From Simmondsia chinensis (Eukaryota > Streptophyta > Magnoliopsida > Caryophyllales > Simmondsiaceae): a stretch of 64,000 nucleotides of DNA. This document shows, piece after piece, positions 32,301-42,604 of the stretch; the stretch's first letter is position 1; each line of letters starts with the position of its first letter. The notes beneath the pieces were generated by a model. The model ran no database searches and was not told where the DNA came from. It saw only the letters and a program-made list of their open reading frames with translations. The position numbers and the translations under genes were made by a program. Where the stretch lies: assembly GCA_018398585.1 (NCBI GenBank), contig JAGTTD010000011.1:21804926-21868925 (forward strand), written 5' to 3'.

Positions 32301-32883
32301 TTGGGTCTTTTGCCACTACCTCATTTGAAACTATATGTCCCAAGTATTCCATTTAAGTCTGAACTAACAAGCATTTGGAAAGCTTACCATACAAATTATT
32401 CTTATGCATAATCTGAAAGGTCTACCCCAGATGCTTGAGATGTGCTTCCAGTGAAGTACTGTAAACCAATACGTCATTGAAGAATACCAGCACAACCTTC
32501 CTCAGATAAGCCTTGAACACTTAATTCATCAGTGTCTGGAATGTGGCTGGAGCATTGGTTAAGCCAAAAGGCATAACCACAAATTCATAATGCTCATCAT
32601 GTGTCCTGAAGGCAATCTTGTGAATGTCACTGTCCAGTACTCGAATCTGATGAAACTTGGAGTAATACTGGGATCCATTAAGCTCATCTAACAGATCATC
32701 AATAACAGGAATTGGAAGCTTGCCCTTGATTGTGAGAGAATTGAGATGCCTATAATCAACACACATTCGAGAAGATCCATCATTCTTCTTAACAAGGATC
32801 ATAGGAGAAGCAAAACGGCTATGTCTGTGTCTAATGAAATTTGTCTTCTGAAGCTCTTCAACCTGTCTTTCAATCTTACTTTT
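32301..32883 (-). pseudogene. Reverse transcriptase of element C
   Basis: Minus strand: [21 protein letters not shown] (32802-32740), [14 protein letters not shown] (about 32690-32650), [18 protein letters not shown] (about 32575-32522). After a stop (TAA, about 32520) the catalytic box reads [12 protein letters not shown] (32455-32495); the first Asp of F-x-D-D is Asn (codon AAT at 32476-32478), a G-to-A change in the coding strand. The thumb region continues with LEAHLKHL and MEYLGHIVS (about 32350-32330). Further stops near 32420 and 32355. Confidence 0.9.
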
Positions 32884-33680
32884 CTAGGAGTGAGGATACT
32901 TATAGGGCCTTAGATTAAATTGATTAGAGTTAACCTTAAGAGGAATAACATAATCTAAGGCTCTTCTCAGCAGCAATGTGGTTGGCTTAGCACAAAAATC
33001 ATCATATTCCTGTAATAATCTCCCAATAAAAGGATCAGAGTTCACCTGAGTTGCCTCTGTACAAGCATTAATGGAGAGCAAATGCCCAATCCACTTATAC
33101 TTTCCCTTCTTGACCATCTTCTCAAGGCTCGTCCCATTCATCATCTGCAATTGTCCATGCTCCATGATTTCTCGCAATGTCACATTATGTCCTTCTCTCT
33201 CAAAAGACACAGATAGCTGAGCAAACTCAAAGATCAAAGGGCTAATGGTTTTCATCCAATCCACCCCTAGGACTATATCACATCCTTCCAACTTAAGTAC
33301 TTTGAAATTGTACTCAATTTGGTGTCCTTGCATCCCCTAACAGAAACCTTTACATTTCATCTGAGTGATCACTAAATTTCCATCAGCAACTGTCATAGCT
33401 AGTGGGCTAGTCTTGATCATCATATGCCCCACCTGCTTAACTATCTTTGGATCCATAAAACTATGCGTACTACCACTGTCTATCAAGATCAACATATGCT
33501 TGTGACCAACCTCTCCCCTGATTCTTATCGTATTGTGAGAAACATTTCCAGTTTGAACTGTTATTGATATCTCCATTACATCATCTTCAAAGTCCTCCTG
33601 CTCTTCTTCTTCTTGACTCCTAACAACCTCCTCAACTTCCTAAATCTCAGTGTCATCACAAGCCTCTGCTCCAATAACTG
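32884..33680 (-). pseudogene. Protease and linker of element C
   Basis: The protease frame (33576-33337) has MLILIDSGSTHSFMD with an intact D-S-G (about 33500-33460). The stop after KGFC is at 33337. The linker frame (33333-32884) has LEGCDIVLGVDWM and PLKVNSNQFNLRPYKYPH, the usual connection to gypsy RT. The catalytic Asp is preserved here, unlike in K. Confidence 0.85.
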
Positions 33681-34750
33681 TCATTAACAGCTTAGGATTA
33701 CACTTATTTCTAAGGAAGTACTTTTGATTACATTTAAAACACAATCGTTGATTCTTCTTTTCCTCCAAACTTAAGGCCTTTGATCCACAAATAGGATATG
33801 TCTGCTAAATAGATGAAGTTTAAGGAGTTTTGATCTTATGTCCATCAGATCTAGCCAAGACAGTAGCCTCTATCAATTTTGCCTTGGAGAATGCCTTAGT
33901 CAATGTCCCTGGGCTCAGTGCCTTAACTAAATTCTTAATTTTTGGTTTAAGGCCACTTATAAAATTGGATATGTAACAAGATTCATCGGCTCTGGGGTTA
34001 ACCATCAACATTCTAGCCCTCAAATTCTCAAAACGAGTTATATATTCCCTCACAGAAGAATTTTGAGCAAATTTATTGAAATGATCAATCACCACACCAG
34101 GATCCTCTTCTCCATACCTTTCACAAAGTTCATTCACGAACTCAGGCTAAGTTAGTGATGGATTGCTGCGAATCAAGCCGTAGTACCAAACTTTCAGATC
34201 TCTATCAAGAAATACTGTAGCTAACTCCACCTTCTCTATATCATCTATATGATAGAATCGAAAGTAGCTCTCACACCTCCTAATCCACGATTGAGGTTTC
34301 CATTAAATGTTTCTATTTCAACACGAGGATGTTTGAATCATTGATTTCTTCCACTAGCAGTTCCATTCTCACTGGATCCAAAGGATTGAGGTCGCAAAAT
34401 GTCTGGAGGATGATCATGCTGATTAGCAGCTGATAAAACACCAGCTCCTGTAGGTTGATTTTGCCTTGTGATTTGCTGTTGTAATCCATTTAGCATTGAT
34501 TCAATGTGCTGCGAGTGTTGATCTAACTTATCAGCTAGCTTTCGATCCTTTGATTGCTGCATTCTTACAAACATTTCCTCCATTTTCTCTATTTGAAGTC
34601 CCAATTGTTCAAATTGATTAACTTCTACATTAGCTTCAGCGTTTGCACTAACAGCGGCAGCATAAGAAGCCTTAGTAGCAGCATTTACTCGAGTTGTCAC
34701 CCCACCAGCCTTTGCTACTAATTTCTTACATCTAGCCAGCTCCAATCAAT
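33681..34750 (-). pseudogene. Gag of element C
   Basis: The N-terminal frame (34745-34338) is rich in Ala, Gln and Glu, likely coiled-coil (FEQLGLQIEKMEEMF). The capsid part (34300-33820) contains WIRRCESYFRFYHI, NELCERYGEED and SVREYITRFENL. The knuckle (about 33745-33700) reads CFKCNQKYFLRNKC: the expected His is Asn. An acidic stretch (QEEEEQEDFEDD, about 33620-33585) lies before the protease. It would form the particle shell and bind RNA; stops near 34155 and 33810 and the His loss inactivate it. Confidence 0.85.
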
Positions 34751-34780
34751 TAACAAGCAATCAATCGGCAGCACACAGAA

Positions 34781-34794
34781 GCTCTGATACGAAT
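34781..34794 (-). other. Primer binding site of C (initiator Met tRNA)
   Basis: Minus strand ATTCGTATCAGAGC directly after the LTR. TATCAGAGC matches the tRNA-iMet complement; the preceding G is C. Confidence 0.8.
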
Positions 34795-35155
34795 TGTTAT
34801 GATTCAAGATCAAACTTGAATCATAAACTTGAGATAATAGAGTTTAAGATGAGAAAAGAAGTGAAAGAGATGAGAAGTAAAGAGAAATTAGGGTTGAGAG
34901 AGGGAAAATATCAATTTTCTATTCAATGAATCCCAATTGCAAGATATTTTGCTTATTTATACTTGTGAAAGAAGATGGCTAAGAACTAAGCAACAAAACA
35001 AGCACAAAATTGACTTACAAGCTTTTCCCGCAAAAACCACTCTTACTCGCTAACCAACCCAACCAAACATCGCGCTAAAATACACTTGAACTAACAATGA
35101 GAATTTCAAAATGAAAAATAGCTAAAAATGCATAAAATCCTTCACAGTCATGACA
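34795..35155 (-). repeat. 5' LTR of element C
   Basis: 361 bp; starts TGTTATGATTC and ends TCATGACA on the plus strand. A minus-strand TATA box (TATAAATA, about 34955-34962) is kept here but changed in the other LTR. About 10 bases near 35118-35128 are absent from the 3' LTR. Confidence 0.9.
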
Positions 35156-35160
35156 AAATT
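35156..35160. other. Target duplication of C, right copy (AAATT)
   Basis: AAATT, identical to 29845-29849. Confidence 0.9.
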
Positions 35161-36230
35161 CTTGAAGGATCACCCAACTAGTCAAATCATTGGTGATCCT
35201 TCCCAAGGTGGAAGAACAAGGCATGCATTGACTGAATATTGCCATCTAGCCGCGCTCATCTCTCTTGAAGAACACAAAAACATAGAAGACGCTTTTAATG
35301 ACTCAAATTGGATAATGGCAATGGAGGAAGAGCTAAATCAATTCATGAGAAATGATGTGTGGGAACTTGTCGATAGATCTCAAGATCATCAAGTCATTGA
35401 CACCAAGTGGGTCTACCGTAACAAGAAAGATGAGGAAGATAATGTGGTAAGAAACAAGGCAAGGTTAGTAGGTAAAGGCTATAACCAAGAGGAAGGTATA
35501 GATTATGAGGAAACCTTTGCTCCCTTTGCTAGATTAGAAGCTATTATACTTTTATGTGCATTTGCTTCATTTAAAAATTTTAAAATTTGTCAAATGGATG
35601 TAAAAATTGCATTTTAAATGGTTTTGAAGAGGTTTATGTTGAACAACCACCCAGATTTGAGGATGAAAAATTTTCAACCATGTTTTTTAACTCAAAAAGG
35701 CTCTCTATGGATTGAAACAAACTGCTAGAGCTTAGTATGAGAGATTAAGTTCCTTTTTAAGGCAAAACGGATTTTCAAGAGCAAAGGTTGACACCACACT
35801 TTTTATCAAACACTCTGGAAATAACATTCTTATGTGCAAATGTTTATGATATAGTGTTTTGGTGCTACTAATTAATCGCTTTGTGAATTTGAAAATCTTA
35901 TGAATAGGGAATTTGAAATAAGTATGATAGAAGAACTCAATTACTTCCTTGGATTGCAAATCAAGCAAGGCAAGGAAGAAATTTTTAACAACCAAGCCAA
36001 GAACATCAAGTAAATGCTTAAGAAGTTTGGCATGGAAAATTCTAAGGCAATCGCAACCCCAATGAGCTCAATTCTTAAGTTAGATATGAATGAAAAGGTT
36101 AAAAGGTGGATCCAAAGCTATATCGATGTATGATCAGATCTCTTCTTTACCTTACTGCTAGTAGGCCTGATATATTGTTTAGTGTATGCTTATGTGCTAG
36201 ATTTCAAGCATGTCCTAAGGAATCTCATTT
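35161..36230 (+). pseudogene. Reverse transcriptase of K, right of the C insertion
   Basis: Open frame to 35617: [65 protein letters not shown] and CQMDVKIAF (first catalytic Asp, about 35595). A frameshift follows, then EQPPRFEDE-type and QKALYGLKQT-type text in other frames. The Y-V-D-D box region (35830-35860) is shifted and reads MFMI-stop-CFGATN. NYFLGLQIKQGKEEIF (35938-35985) and KFGMENSKAIATPMSS (36025-36070) mark the thumb. A minus-strand frame over 35732-35995 is a shadow. Confidence 0.85.
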
Positions 36231-36790
36231 GTGTGCCGTGAAAAGAAACTGCGACACCTAGTTGGTACTCCTACCCTAGGCTTATTTTACCCTAAATGTG
36301 ATTTCTTTAATCTAGTTGGATATACTGATTAGGATTTTGCTGGATATAAAGTAGACCGAAAATCGACCAATTTCATTGGTCAATTTCTGTGTCATTCTTT
36401 GGCGTCATGGTTTAGCAAAAAGCAAAATTCCATTGGTCTATCCACCGTCGAGGCTGAATATATTGCATGTGGAAGTTATTGTGCTCAAATGTTATGGTTA
36501 ATGCATCAATTAAATGACTATAGCATTCATATTAACCATGCTCCCATAATGTGACATAACACTAGTGCTATATGCTTAACTAAAAATCCAGCTCAACATT
36601 CCACAACAAAAAATATTGAAGTTAGTTATTATTTCATTCGTGACCATGTGCTCAAAGGAGATGTCATTGTGGAATTTGTCCCCACAAATGATCAATTAGC
36701 GGAAATTTTTAATAAACCTCTAGGTGAAGAAAACTTTTGTGATATTATAACTGGAATTGTCCTGTGCAATTTGACTACTTGACTTTGATT
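36231..36790 (+). pseudogene. RNase H of copia K
   Basis: The frame reads LVGYTD-stop-DFAGYKVDRKSTN (36317-36370), SWFSKKQNSIGLSTVEAEYIACGS (36407-36475), QLNDYSI, NTSAICLTKNPAQHSTTKNIEV (36559-36625) and FVPTNDQLAEIFNKPL (36675-36722). The acidic residues in TD, VEAEY and the final Asp are mostly visible. The stop replaces Trp or a similar codon (TAG, 36336). It ends where polyproteins of this type end. Confidence 0.8.
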
Positions 36791-37480
36791 GCTTGCATTC
36801 AAAGATTGAGTTTCAACACTTAACATGAAAGAGTTCCAAAGGACCAAGTATTCTTATCCAACTCATGGATATAGAAACTTGGACTATTTTTTTGAAAAGA
36901 GTATTTTCAATTTAAAAAAAAAAAAAAAACGTCACGAACACACAGAAAATCGGAGTCATACCCTATTTTCTGTGTGTGTGTCAACACATAGGCTTGTAGT
37001 GTGCAACACTTATTTTCTATGTGTCGACACACAGGTGCATCCTGACTTCCCTTTTCTTTTTCTTTTTTTTCTTTTTTTTTTTTTTGTCCTCTTTCTTACC
37101 CATCCTTACATCTTTAAAAAAAAAGGGTTTTGCTCTTAGAGACAATGAATGGGTAAAGAAACAAAAAAGAGGTAGAGAATAGAAGAAATAGATGAAGATA
37201 GAGATGAGGAAGAGGAAAATTTTGATGGAGGGGATTTGGTTAATGAGGAAGAATCTCAACAAGGACCTCCGAAAAGGAGTGCATGTGAACGAGTTACTTC
37301 TTTGGAAGAACAAATGTCTTCCTTAGAAGAATAACATTCATCTTACACTCAAATCTTGAAGAGTTCCACAATAAAATACGATCCATGCTTCAAAAGATTT
37401 TATACTTTCTCTCGTGTAGATAAAGGCCCCATCTCCTTAGATTTTTCTTCTTTCAAAAATTTGGAGTTACATTTTTCGTT
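36791..37480 (+). pseudogene. Post-pol region of copia K
   Basis: After pol, a frame from 36825 (MKEFQRTKYSYPTHGYRNLDYF) is repeated in the minus-strand relative at 62060 (MKELQWTKYSYPTHGHRMLGYF). It crosses three near-palindromes (36977-36988, 36999-37011, 37020-37031) encoding CVSTH/CVDTQ. Later (37200-37360) an acidic segment (EEIDEDRDEEEENF) and VTSLEEQMSSLEE, a likely coiled coil, appear, then YDPCFKRFYTFSRVDKGP. The middle domain seen in the other copy (60959-61350) is missing. SIRE-type elements often carry an additional ORF here; its function is not settled. Confidence 0.55.
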
Positions 37481-37795
37481 TGTTGTACATCATTTTTTTT
37501 TTTTTTTTTTGTTTTTGGAATGAAATGTCGAAAAATTGGTGTGTAGGTGTATAGTGATTCATGCTTAGTTGTGCTTGATTGAGAAGTGTTAAAAATGATG
37601 ATGATATTAACCTATTGAATGTATGATTCCTATAATGCATTAACATAGGGGAAGACAATTGAGTTTGAGCTTTTAACATGTTGACTTGATACAAAGTGAG
37701 AATTGTGTGACTTGAGTAGTCAATATTTTTATCGTGAATTATATACTTAAACTTTCATTTTTTCAAGAGAAAACACCAAATGTTTGTCATCATCA
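37481..37795 (+). other. 3' untranslated part of K
   Basis: A T run at 37492-37511 followed by DNA without coding signs, up to the PPT. A minus-strand frame (37467-37694) is by chance. Confidence 0.5.
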
Positions 37796-38012
37796 AAAAG
37801 GGGGAGATTGATGGCCTTAATGCCACTTATATTGTAATTTTGTGATTACAATCACTTAGTAAGTCATTGTGTTTAAATTATTCTCTTGGTGTCTTGACTT
37901 TCTCTTTGGCGCACACATTGGCACGCTTATTTGATTACCTGTGTACTTGTGCTCTTGAGCATTTGGGTTAAGTGTTGACTATTTTCCAGCAATGACCTTC
38001 CATTTGCATGAC
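37796..38012 (+). repeat. PPT and start of the 3' LTR of K
   Basis: AAAAAGGGGGAGAT (37796-37808) precedes TGATGGCCTTAATGCCACTT, which parallels the 5' LTR start at 25293. Similarity is clear for roughly the first 100 bp and then fades. From about 38013 the sequence belongs to the M1 LTR. Confidence 0.75.
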
Positions 38013-39135
38013 AATTCTTAATTTTAAATTTACAGATTTAAATTCCTATTTTAAATCTTCATATTTAAATTTCTAATTTAAATCTATTGGCCTTTACTTT
38101 AGTACATTCATAATAATTACATGAACTATAATTAGCATAATAAAAAAACTATAAATAAAATTAGTTACCATCTCATGATAAAATTAATTACCATTTAATG
38201 AGATTTATTTTCACTAAATAAATTTCATTTCACTCTAGACTTAAACCATTTATTCAATAACTCCCAAGTAGACTGCATTAATGATAATGACCACTCCACT
38301 AGATGTCCATGACTAAAAATAATTATAACTACTACAATTATTTTTCTCACAACTTCTGTATTAGTTACCAACTCGCTCTTTATAGAATAATTCATTTATA
38401 CTTGAACATATTTATGGTATAAATTCTAAATTTTGAACATTTGGAATACTTTGGCCGAAGATTCTGAATCATTCGAACACTTCTGAATCAACTAAGGGAA
38501 CATATGTATCTCACAAGAGACTATATATTCTATATCAAATACCTGATCCTAGTCACACTTCACGGTGCTACCCAATGCACGTGGGAATTCAGTCATTTGT
38601 CTAGGCCGTACTTATAGTACATCAAAGTAACTAACATTCCATGCACAAGTCCAGAATACTTTTAGGATTTAGAGTCATTGTTCAAATAGTACAACATGAA
38701 TCACTCATTTCCGATAGTAGTTTAGAAACAAGCAACTCACATTGTCCAACTTAGTGTATCAATCTTATTAAACACACCAACATAAAACTTTTGGATCACC
38801 TTCCACATGACCAAGATAAGTCATTTAAAGTGTGACATCATAGTCTTAGTATACAAGTAGTCCAAACTTGTCTTTGACTACGAGTGTTTCAATCAACAAT
38901 CCGTACCATTTGTTCCAAATCTATCTGTAGGTTCTCATAAACCTCTTAGTACAAAAATGTAAATTATAGTATGAGGACTATATCCATCTCATGGATGTTA
39001 CCAAAAGAAAATCACATGCAGTATAAATGCCTGCTTAAACAAATTTTACAAGGAAATGACTGGAACTTTAATTTTATTTTTTAATAAAATAACATCTAAA
39101 GGAAAAATCTGAATTTCAGGACATTGTTCCTAACA
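38013..39135 (-). repeat. 3' LTR of M1
   Basis: Ends TTCCTAACA at 39135, so on the minus strand it starts TGTTAGGAA. It matches 53870-54930 of the M3 LTR. It lacks about 65 bp at its left end and about 860 bp in the middle (break near 38158), including the promoter region. The next bases (minus strand GGACAAGTAGGAGAT) are the PPT. Confidence 0.8.
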
Positions 39136-41322
39136 ATCTCCTACTTGTCCTAAATCCAATTTATTACAAACTTTATACCCATCTCTTCTATGTATGATCC
39201 AAAAGTTTTACTAAGTCAAAGTCTTAGTTAAGTCAATTACTCTATCTGAACCTACATGCCCTCTGTGCAGCTTCTAAAGCTACAACATGCTTGGCCTCCA
39301 TGGTGGATTCTGTAATTCTAGACTACTTGACACTCCTTCCACTAATGGCTCCTCCTCCCAGGGTAAAGACATGTCCAGAAGTTGAACGTTTAGCATCTCT
39401 ATCTGACTAGAAGTCTGAATTAATATAGCCAACTGGAACTAACTCGTCACTTTGAAATATTAGCATATATTCTCTAGTTCTTCTCAAGTACTTGAGAATA
39501 TGCTTCACTACCACCCAGTGCATCGGACTTGGGTTAGACTGATATCTGCTTACTATGCCAACAGCACAGCAGATATCTGTTCTCGTGCACTACATGGTTT
39601 ACACGAGTCCTCCCACCACCGAAGCATATGGAACATTCCTCATCTGCTCCTCCACTTGATGTGTCTCAGGACACTGCTCTGAAGAAAGAGGGACTCCATG
39701 CCTAACAAGTAAAATCCCTTTCTTAGAGTCCTCAATGCCATACCTTGATAACATCTTGTGAATATAAGTGGCTTGAGAGTGACCCAACATCCTACTCTTA
39801 TAATCTTGCAAAAGCTTGATCCCAATAATGTAACAGGCTTCTCCTAAGTCCTTCATATCGAATTGACTTGACAAGAAAATTATTACAACTGACAACACCC
39901 CTACATCATTCCCAAGTTACTACTTTCTCTTGATGTCGTTTGCACACGCATGGTTCATCAAACAATTGCTCAAAATCAAAAGATGTAATTGCTTCATTGA
40001 ATCTAATATTCCATGAGCGTGATGCTTGCTTCAGTCCATATTTGGACTTCCTTAGTTTGCATACCATATGCTCTTGATTTTTGCCAATGAAATCGTCTGC
40101 TGCACCATATAGATGTCTTCTTCAATTCGACCATTCACAAAGGCGGTTTTGACATCCATTTGCCAAATCTCATAATCATAATGAGCTGCAATGGATATCA
40201 GTATCCTAATGGACTTTACCATGGCTACTAGTGAGATGGTCTCATCATAATCGATTCCTTCCTTTTGAGTAAAACCCTTAGCAACCAACTTTAACTTGAA
40301 GGTCTCTACCTTCCCGTCCACACCTCTTTTCCTCTTGTAGACCCATTTAAAACAAATGGGCTTAATGCCAATAGACTCCTCTATAAGATCCTAGACCTGA
40401 TTAGGATGTATTGATCTTATCTGAGATTTTATTACTAATGCCCACTGGTAAGCATCCTTAGCTTTTATTGCCTTATTGTAGCTGAAAGGATCAGATTCAA
40501 TGTCTTGGTAAACCATTAAGGCTCCCGCCATGAATCTGTCAGGTGCCATGACAATCCTCCCACTATGCCTAGGCTCTCGTGTACCTGGAACATTCTCGAA
40601 CTTGTTAATAGGTGCATCTAATGCATCCAATGTGTCCCGAGTTGTGTCTAGCTATTAAGAATTAGTGTCATTTTCATTTAATTCCTCTAACACTACTCTG
40701 CTTTTTGTAGTCTACTACAAAATCCTCCTCTAAATATTTCACATTTGCACTTACAAAAACCTTTTGATTAGAAAGACTGTAGAAAAGACCACCCCTTGTT
40801 CCTTTGGGATAACCAATGAACATGCACGCCTCCGTCCTTGATTCCAACTCATCAGGATTCTTTTTCAACACATGTGCTGGCACCCCCAAATACGAAGGTA
40901 CCGCACACTTAGCTTTTGCCCAGTCCATAACTCCACAGGTGTTTTAGGAACTGACTTAGATGGAACAAAAAGTTAAGAAGATATGCTGCTTTCTCCCAGG
41001 CATAACCACAAAAAGAGATGGTAAAATACTACGACTCATCGTAGACCTTATCATCTCTAGCAATGTCCTATTCCTTCTTTCTACAACACCATTCTACTGC
41101 GGTGTACCCGGAGCAGATAGCTCAGATCTTATCCCATTTGCAATTAGAAAATCCAGAAACTCACCCAAAAGATATCCACCACCTCGATCTGATTGAAGTG
41201 ACTCAACTTGTTGACCTAATTGCATTTCAACTTCAGCTTTGCACTCTTTGAACATTTCAAAGAGTCCGACTTATGTCTCATTAGGTGAACATATCCAAAC
41301 CTGGAGTAATCAACAGTGAATG
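39136..41322 (-). pseudogene. Pol of M1 (integrase, RT, RNase H)
   Basis: Minus strand, in order: integrase end (NGVVERRN-like near 41090, then VPSYLGVPAHVLKKNPDEL, FIGYPKGTRGGLFYSL and QKVFVSANVKYLEEDF at 40928-40700), linker (RHSGRIVMAPDRFM, about 40570), RT (KWVYKRKRG, LVAKGFTQKEGIDYDET, WQMDVKTAFVNGRIEEDIYMVQ at 40321-40085; FDMKDLGEACYIIGIKLL at 39860-39800; PYASVVGG at 39625-39605) and RNase H (SDRDAKRSTSGHVF, STMEAKHV, 39400-39280). About 40 bp containing the YVDD box are deleted at about 39912. Stops occur throughout. Confidence 0.9.
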
Positions 41323-42604
41323 TGTTGGGAAAAGATATGAATTTTTGTTAAAAATAAACTCTGGTACCGATTGTTAGGTTAATAGTTCTCAACTATGGGC
41401 ACAACAAAAGGAACCTATTAGAGCACTTAGAGTAGGAGACGGTTCTCGTTACCTAAGCCCCTGGTCGGAGAGTCACGCTTCGTGACACCTTACGTGCTAG
41501 AGTCCCCGGGAATAAGTTCATGGATAAATAATTCATCTCTGAATTCTTTAATTTTTTTCTGATGGTTAAATACGGAAGCTAGCATAAGGACCTCAGGGAC
41601 AATTTAAATCTAGCTCTAAATGGGTTAAATTAATCATCTCATGACATAATTTAATTACATTTTGATGAGACTAAATTCCACTAAATAAAACTCAATACAC
41701 TCGAGACTTAAACTATTTATTCGATATCTCCCTAATATACTGTATTGATGACAAAAACCCCTCCACTAGATGTCCATGACAAATGATAAATAAAACCACT
41801 ACCATTATCCTCCTCACAGCTTCTCTATTAGTTACCGACTCGCCCTTCACTGAATAGTTCATTTATACTTGAACACACTCATAGTATAAATTCCAAATGT
41901 CAAACACTTGAAATACTTTGGCGAAAGTTTTCGAACTATTCAAACATTTGCGAATCAACTGAGGGGACATCTGTATCTCATAAGAGATTATAGATTCCCT
42001 ATTCAGTGCCTCATCCTTGTCACACTTCACGCCGCTACCCAGTGCACGTGGAATTACAGTCATTCGTTTAAACCTTACTTATAGTAAACCAAAGTAACTA
42101 ACGCCCCATCCACAAGTCCAGAATACCCTCAGGATTTAGATTCATTGTTAAAACAGTACAATATGAATCGCTCATCACTGATAGTAGTCTAGAAATAAGT
42201 AATCCACATGATCCAACTCAGTATGTCAATCTTATTAAAAACACTAATCTAACACTTTTGAATCTCCGTCCACATGACCAAGACAAGTCATCTAAAGTGT
42301 CATGTTATAGTCTTAACATACAAGCGGTCCTAACATGTCTTCAACTACTAGTCTTTCAAACGACAATCTATACCATTTGTTAAATGTCTATCTGTGGCTT
42401 AGTCTCATAAGCCACTTAGAACAAACATGTAAATTATAGTCTAAGGACTACATTCATCTCATGGATGTCTCAAAAAAAAAAAAATTAAATAATCACATGC
42501 AGTATAAATGCTCACATACACAAATTTAACTAGGAAACGGCTAGAACTTCAATTTTATTTATTAATTAAAACAATATATCAATTTTAGGATACTGTTCCT
42601 AACA
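41323..42604 (-). repeat. 3' LTR of M2 (short variant)
   Basis: On the plus strand it starts TGTTGGGAAAAG and ends TGTTCCTAACA, 1,282 bp. The first 195 bp match 46914-47110; the rest matches the body of the M3 LTRs. The long M3-type segment with TATA and G-box sites is absent. GAATG precedes it (41318-41322). Within the left part, CTCTGGTACCGATTGTTAGG looks like a decayed PBS plus LTR start. Confidence 0.75.

Larger units (their letters stand above)
29850..35155 (-). mobile_element. Element C: full-length Ty3/gypsy element inside K
   Basis: 5,306 bp with LTRs at both ends, PBS, gag, protease, RT, RNase H, integrase, chromodomain-like tail and PPT in the correct order on the minus strand, flanked by a 5-bp duplication (29845-29849 and 35156-35160). 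The insertion splits the RT of K. By hand count the LTRs differ at roughly 30 of 350 positions. Same family as B. Confidence 0.95.
25293..38012 (+). mobile_element. Element K: SIRE/Maximus-like Ty1/copia, interrupted by C
   Basis: In order: 5' LTR (25293-26725), iMet-tRNA PBS, gag, protease, integrase, first bases of RT, the whole gypsy C, the rest of RT, RNase H, a post-pol region, PPT (37796-37807) and the first part of the 3' LTR. Integrase before RT defines Ty1/copia. The 3' LTR is broken by the M cluster; a further LTR piece resumes at 54931. The gag wording and the long post-pol region suggest the SIRE branch. Confidence 0.85.
38013..41322 (-). mobile_element. Element M1: Ty1/copia fragment, 3' LTR to integrase
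   Basis: Minus strand: 3' LTR (38013-39135), PPT, RNase H, RT, linker and integrase up to 41322, where the LTR of M2 begins abruptly inside the integrase text. The gag end and the 5' LTR are missing. Of the three M copies, M1 has the most complete RT and integrase. Confidence 0.8.

Noticed and set aside
35732..35995. An 87-codon minus-strand frame
   Set aside because: It is the antisense shadow of copia RT; the same shadow occurs at 62858-63055 over K2.
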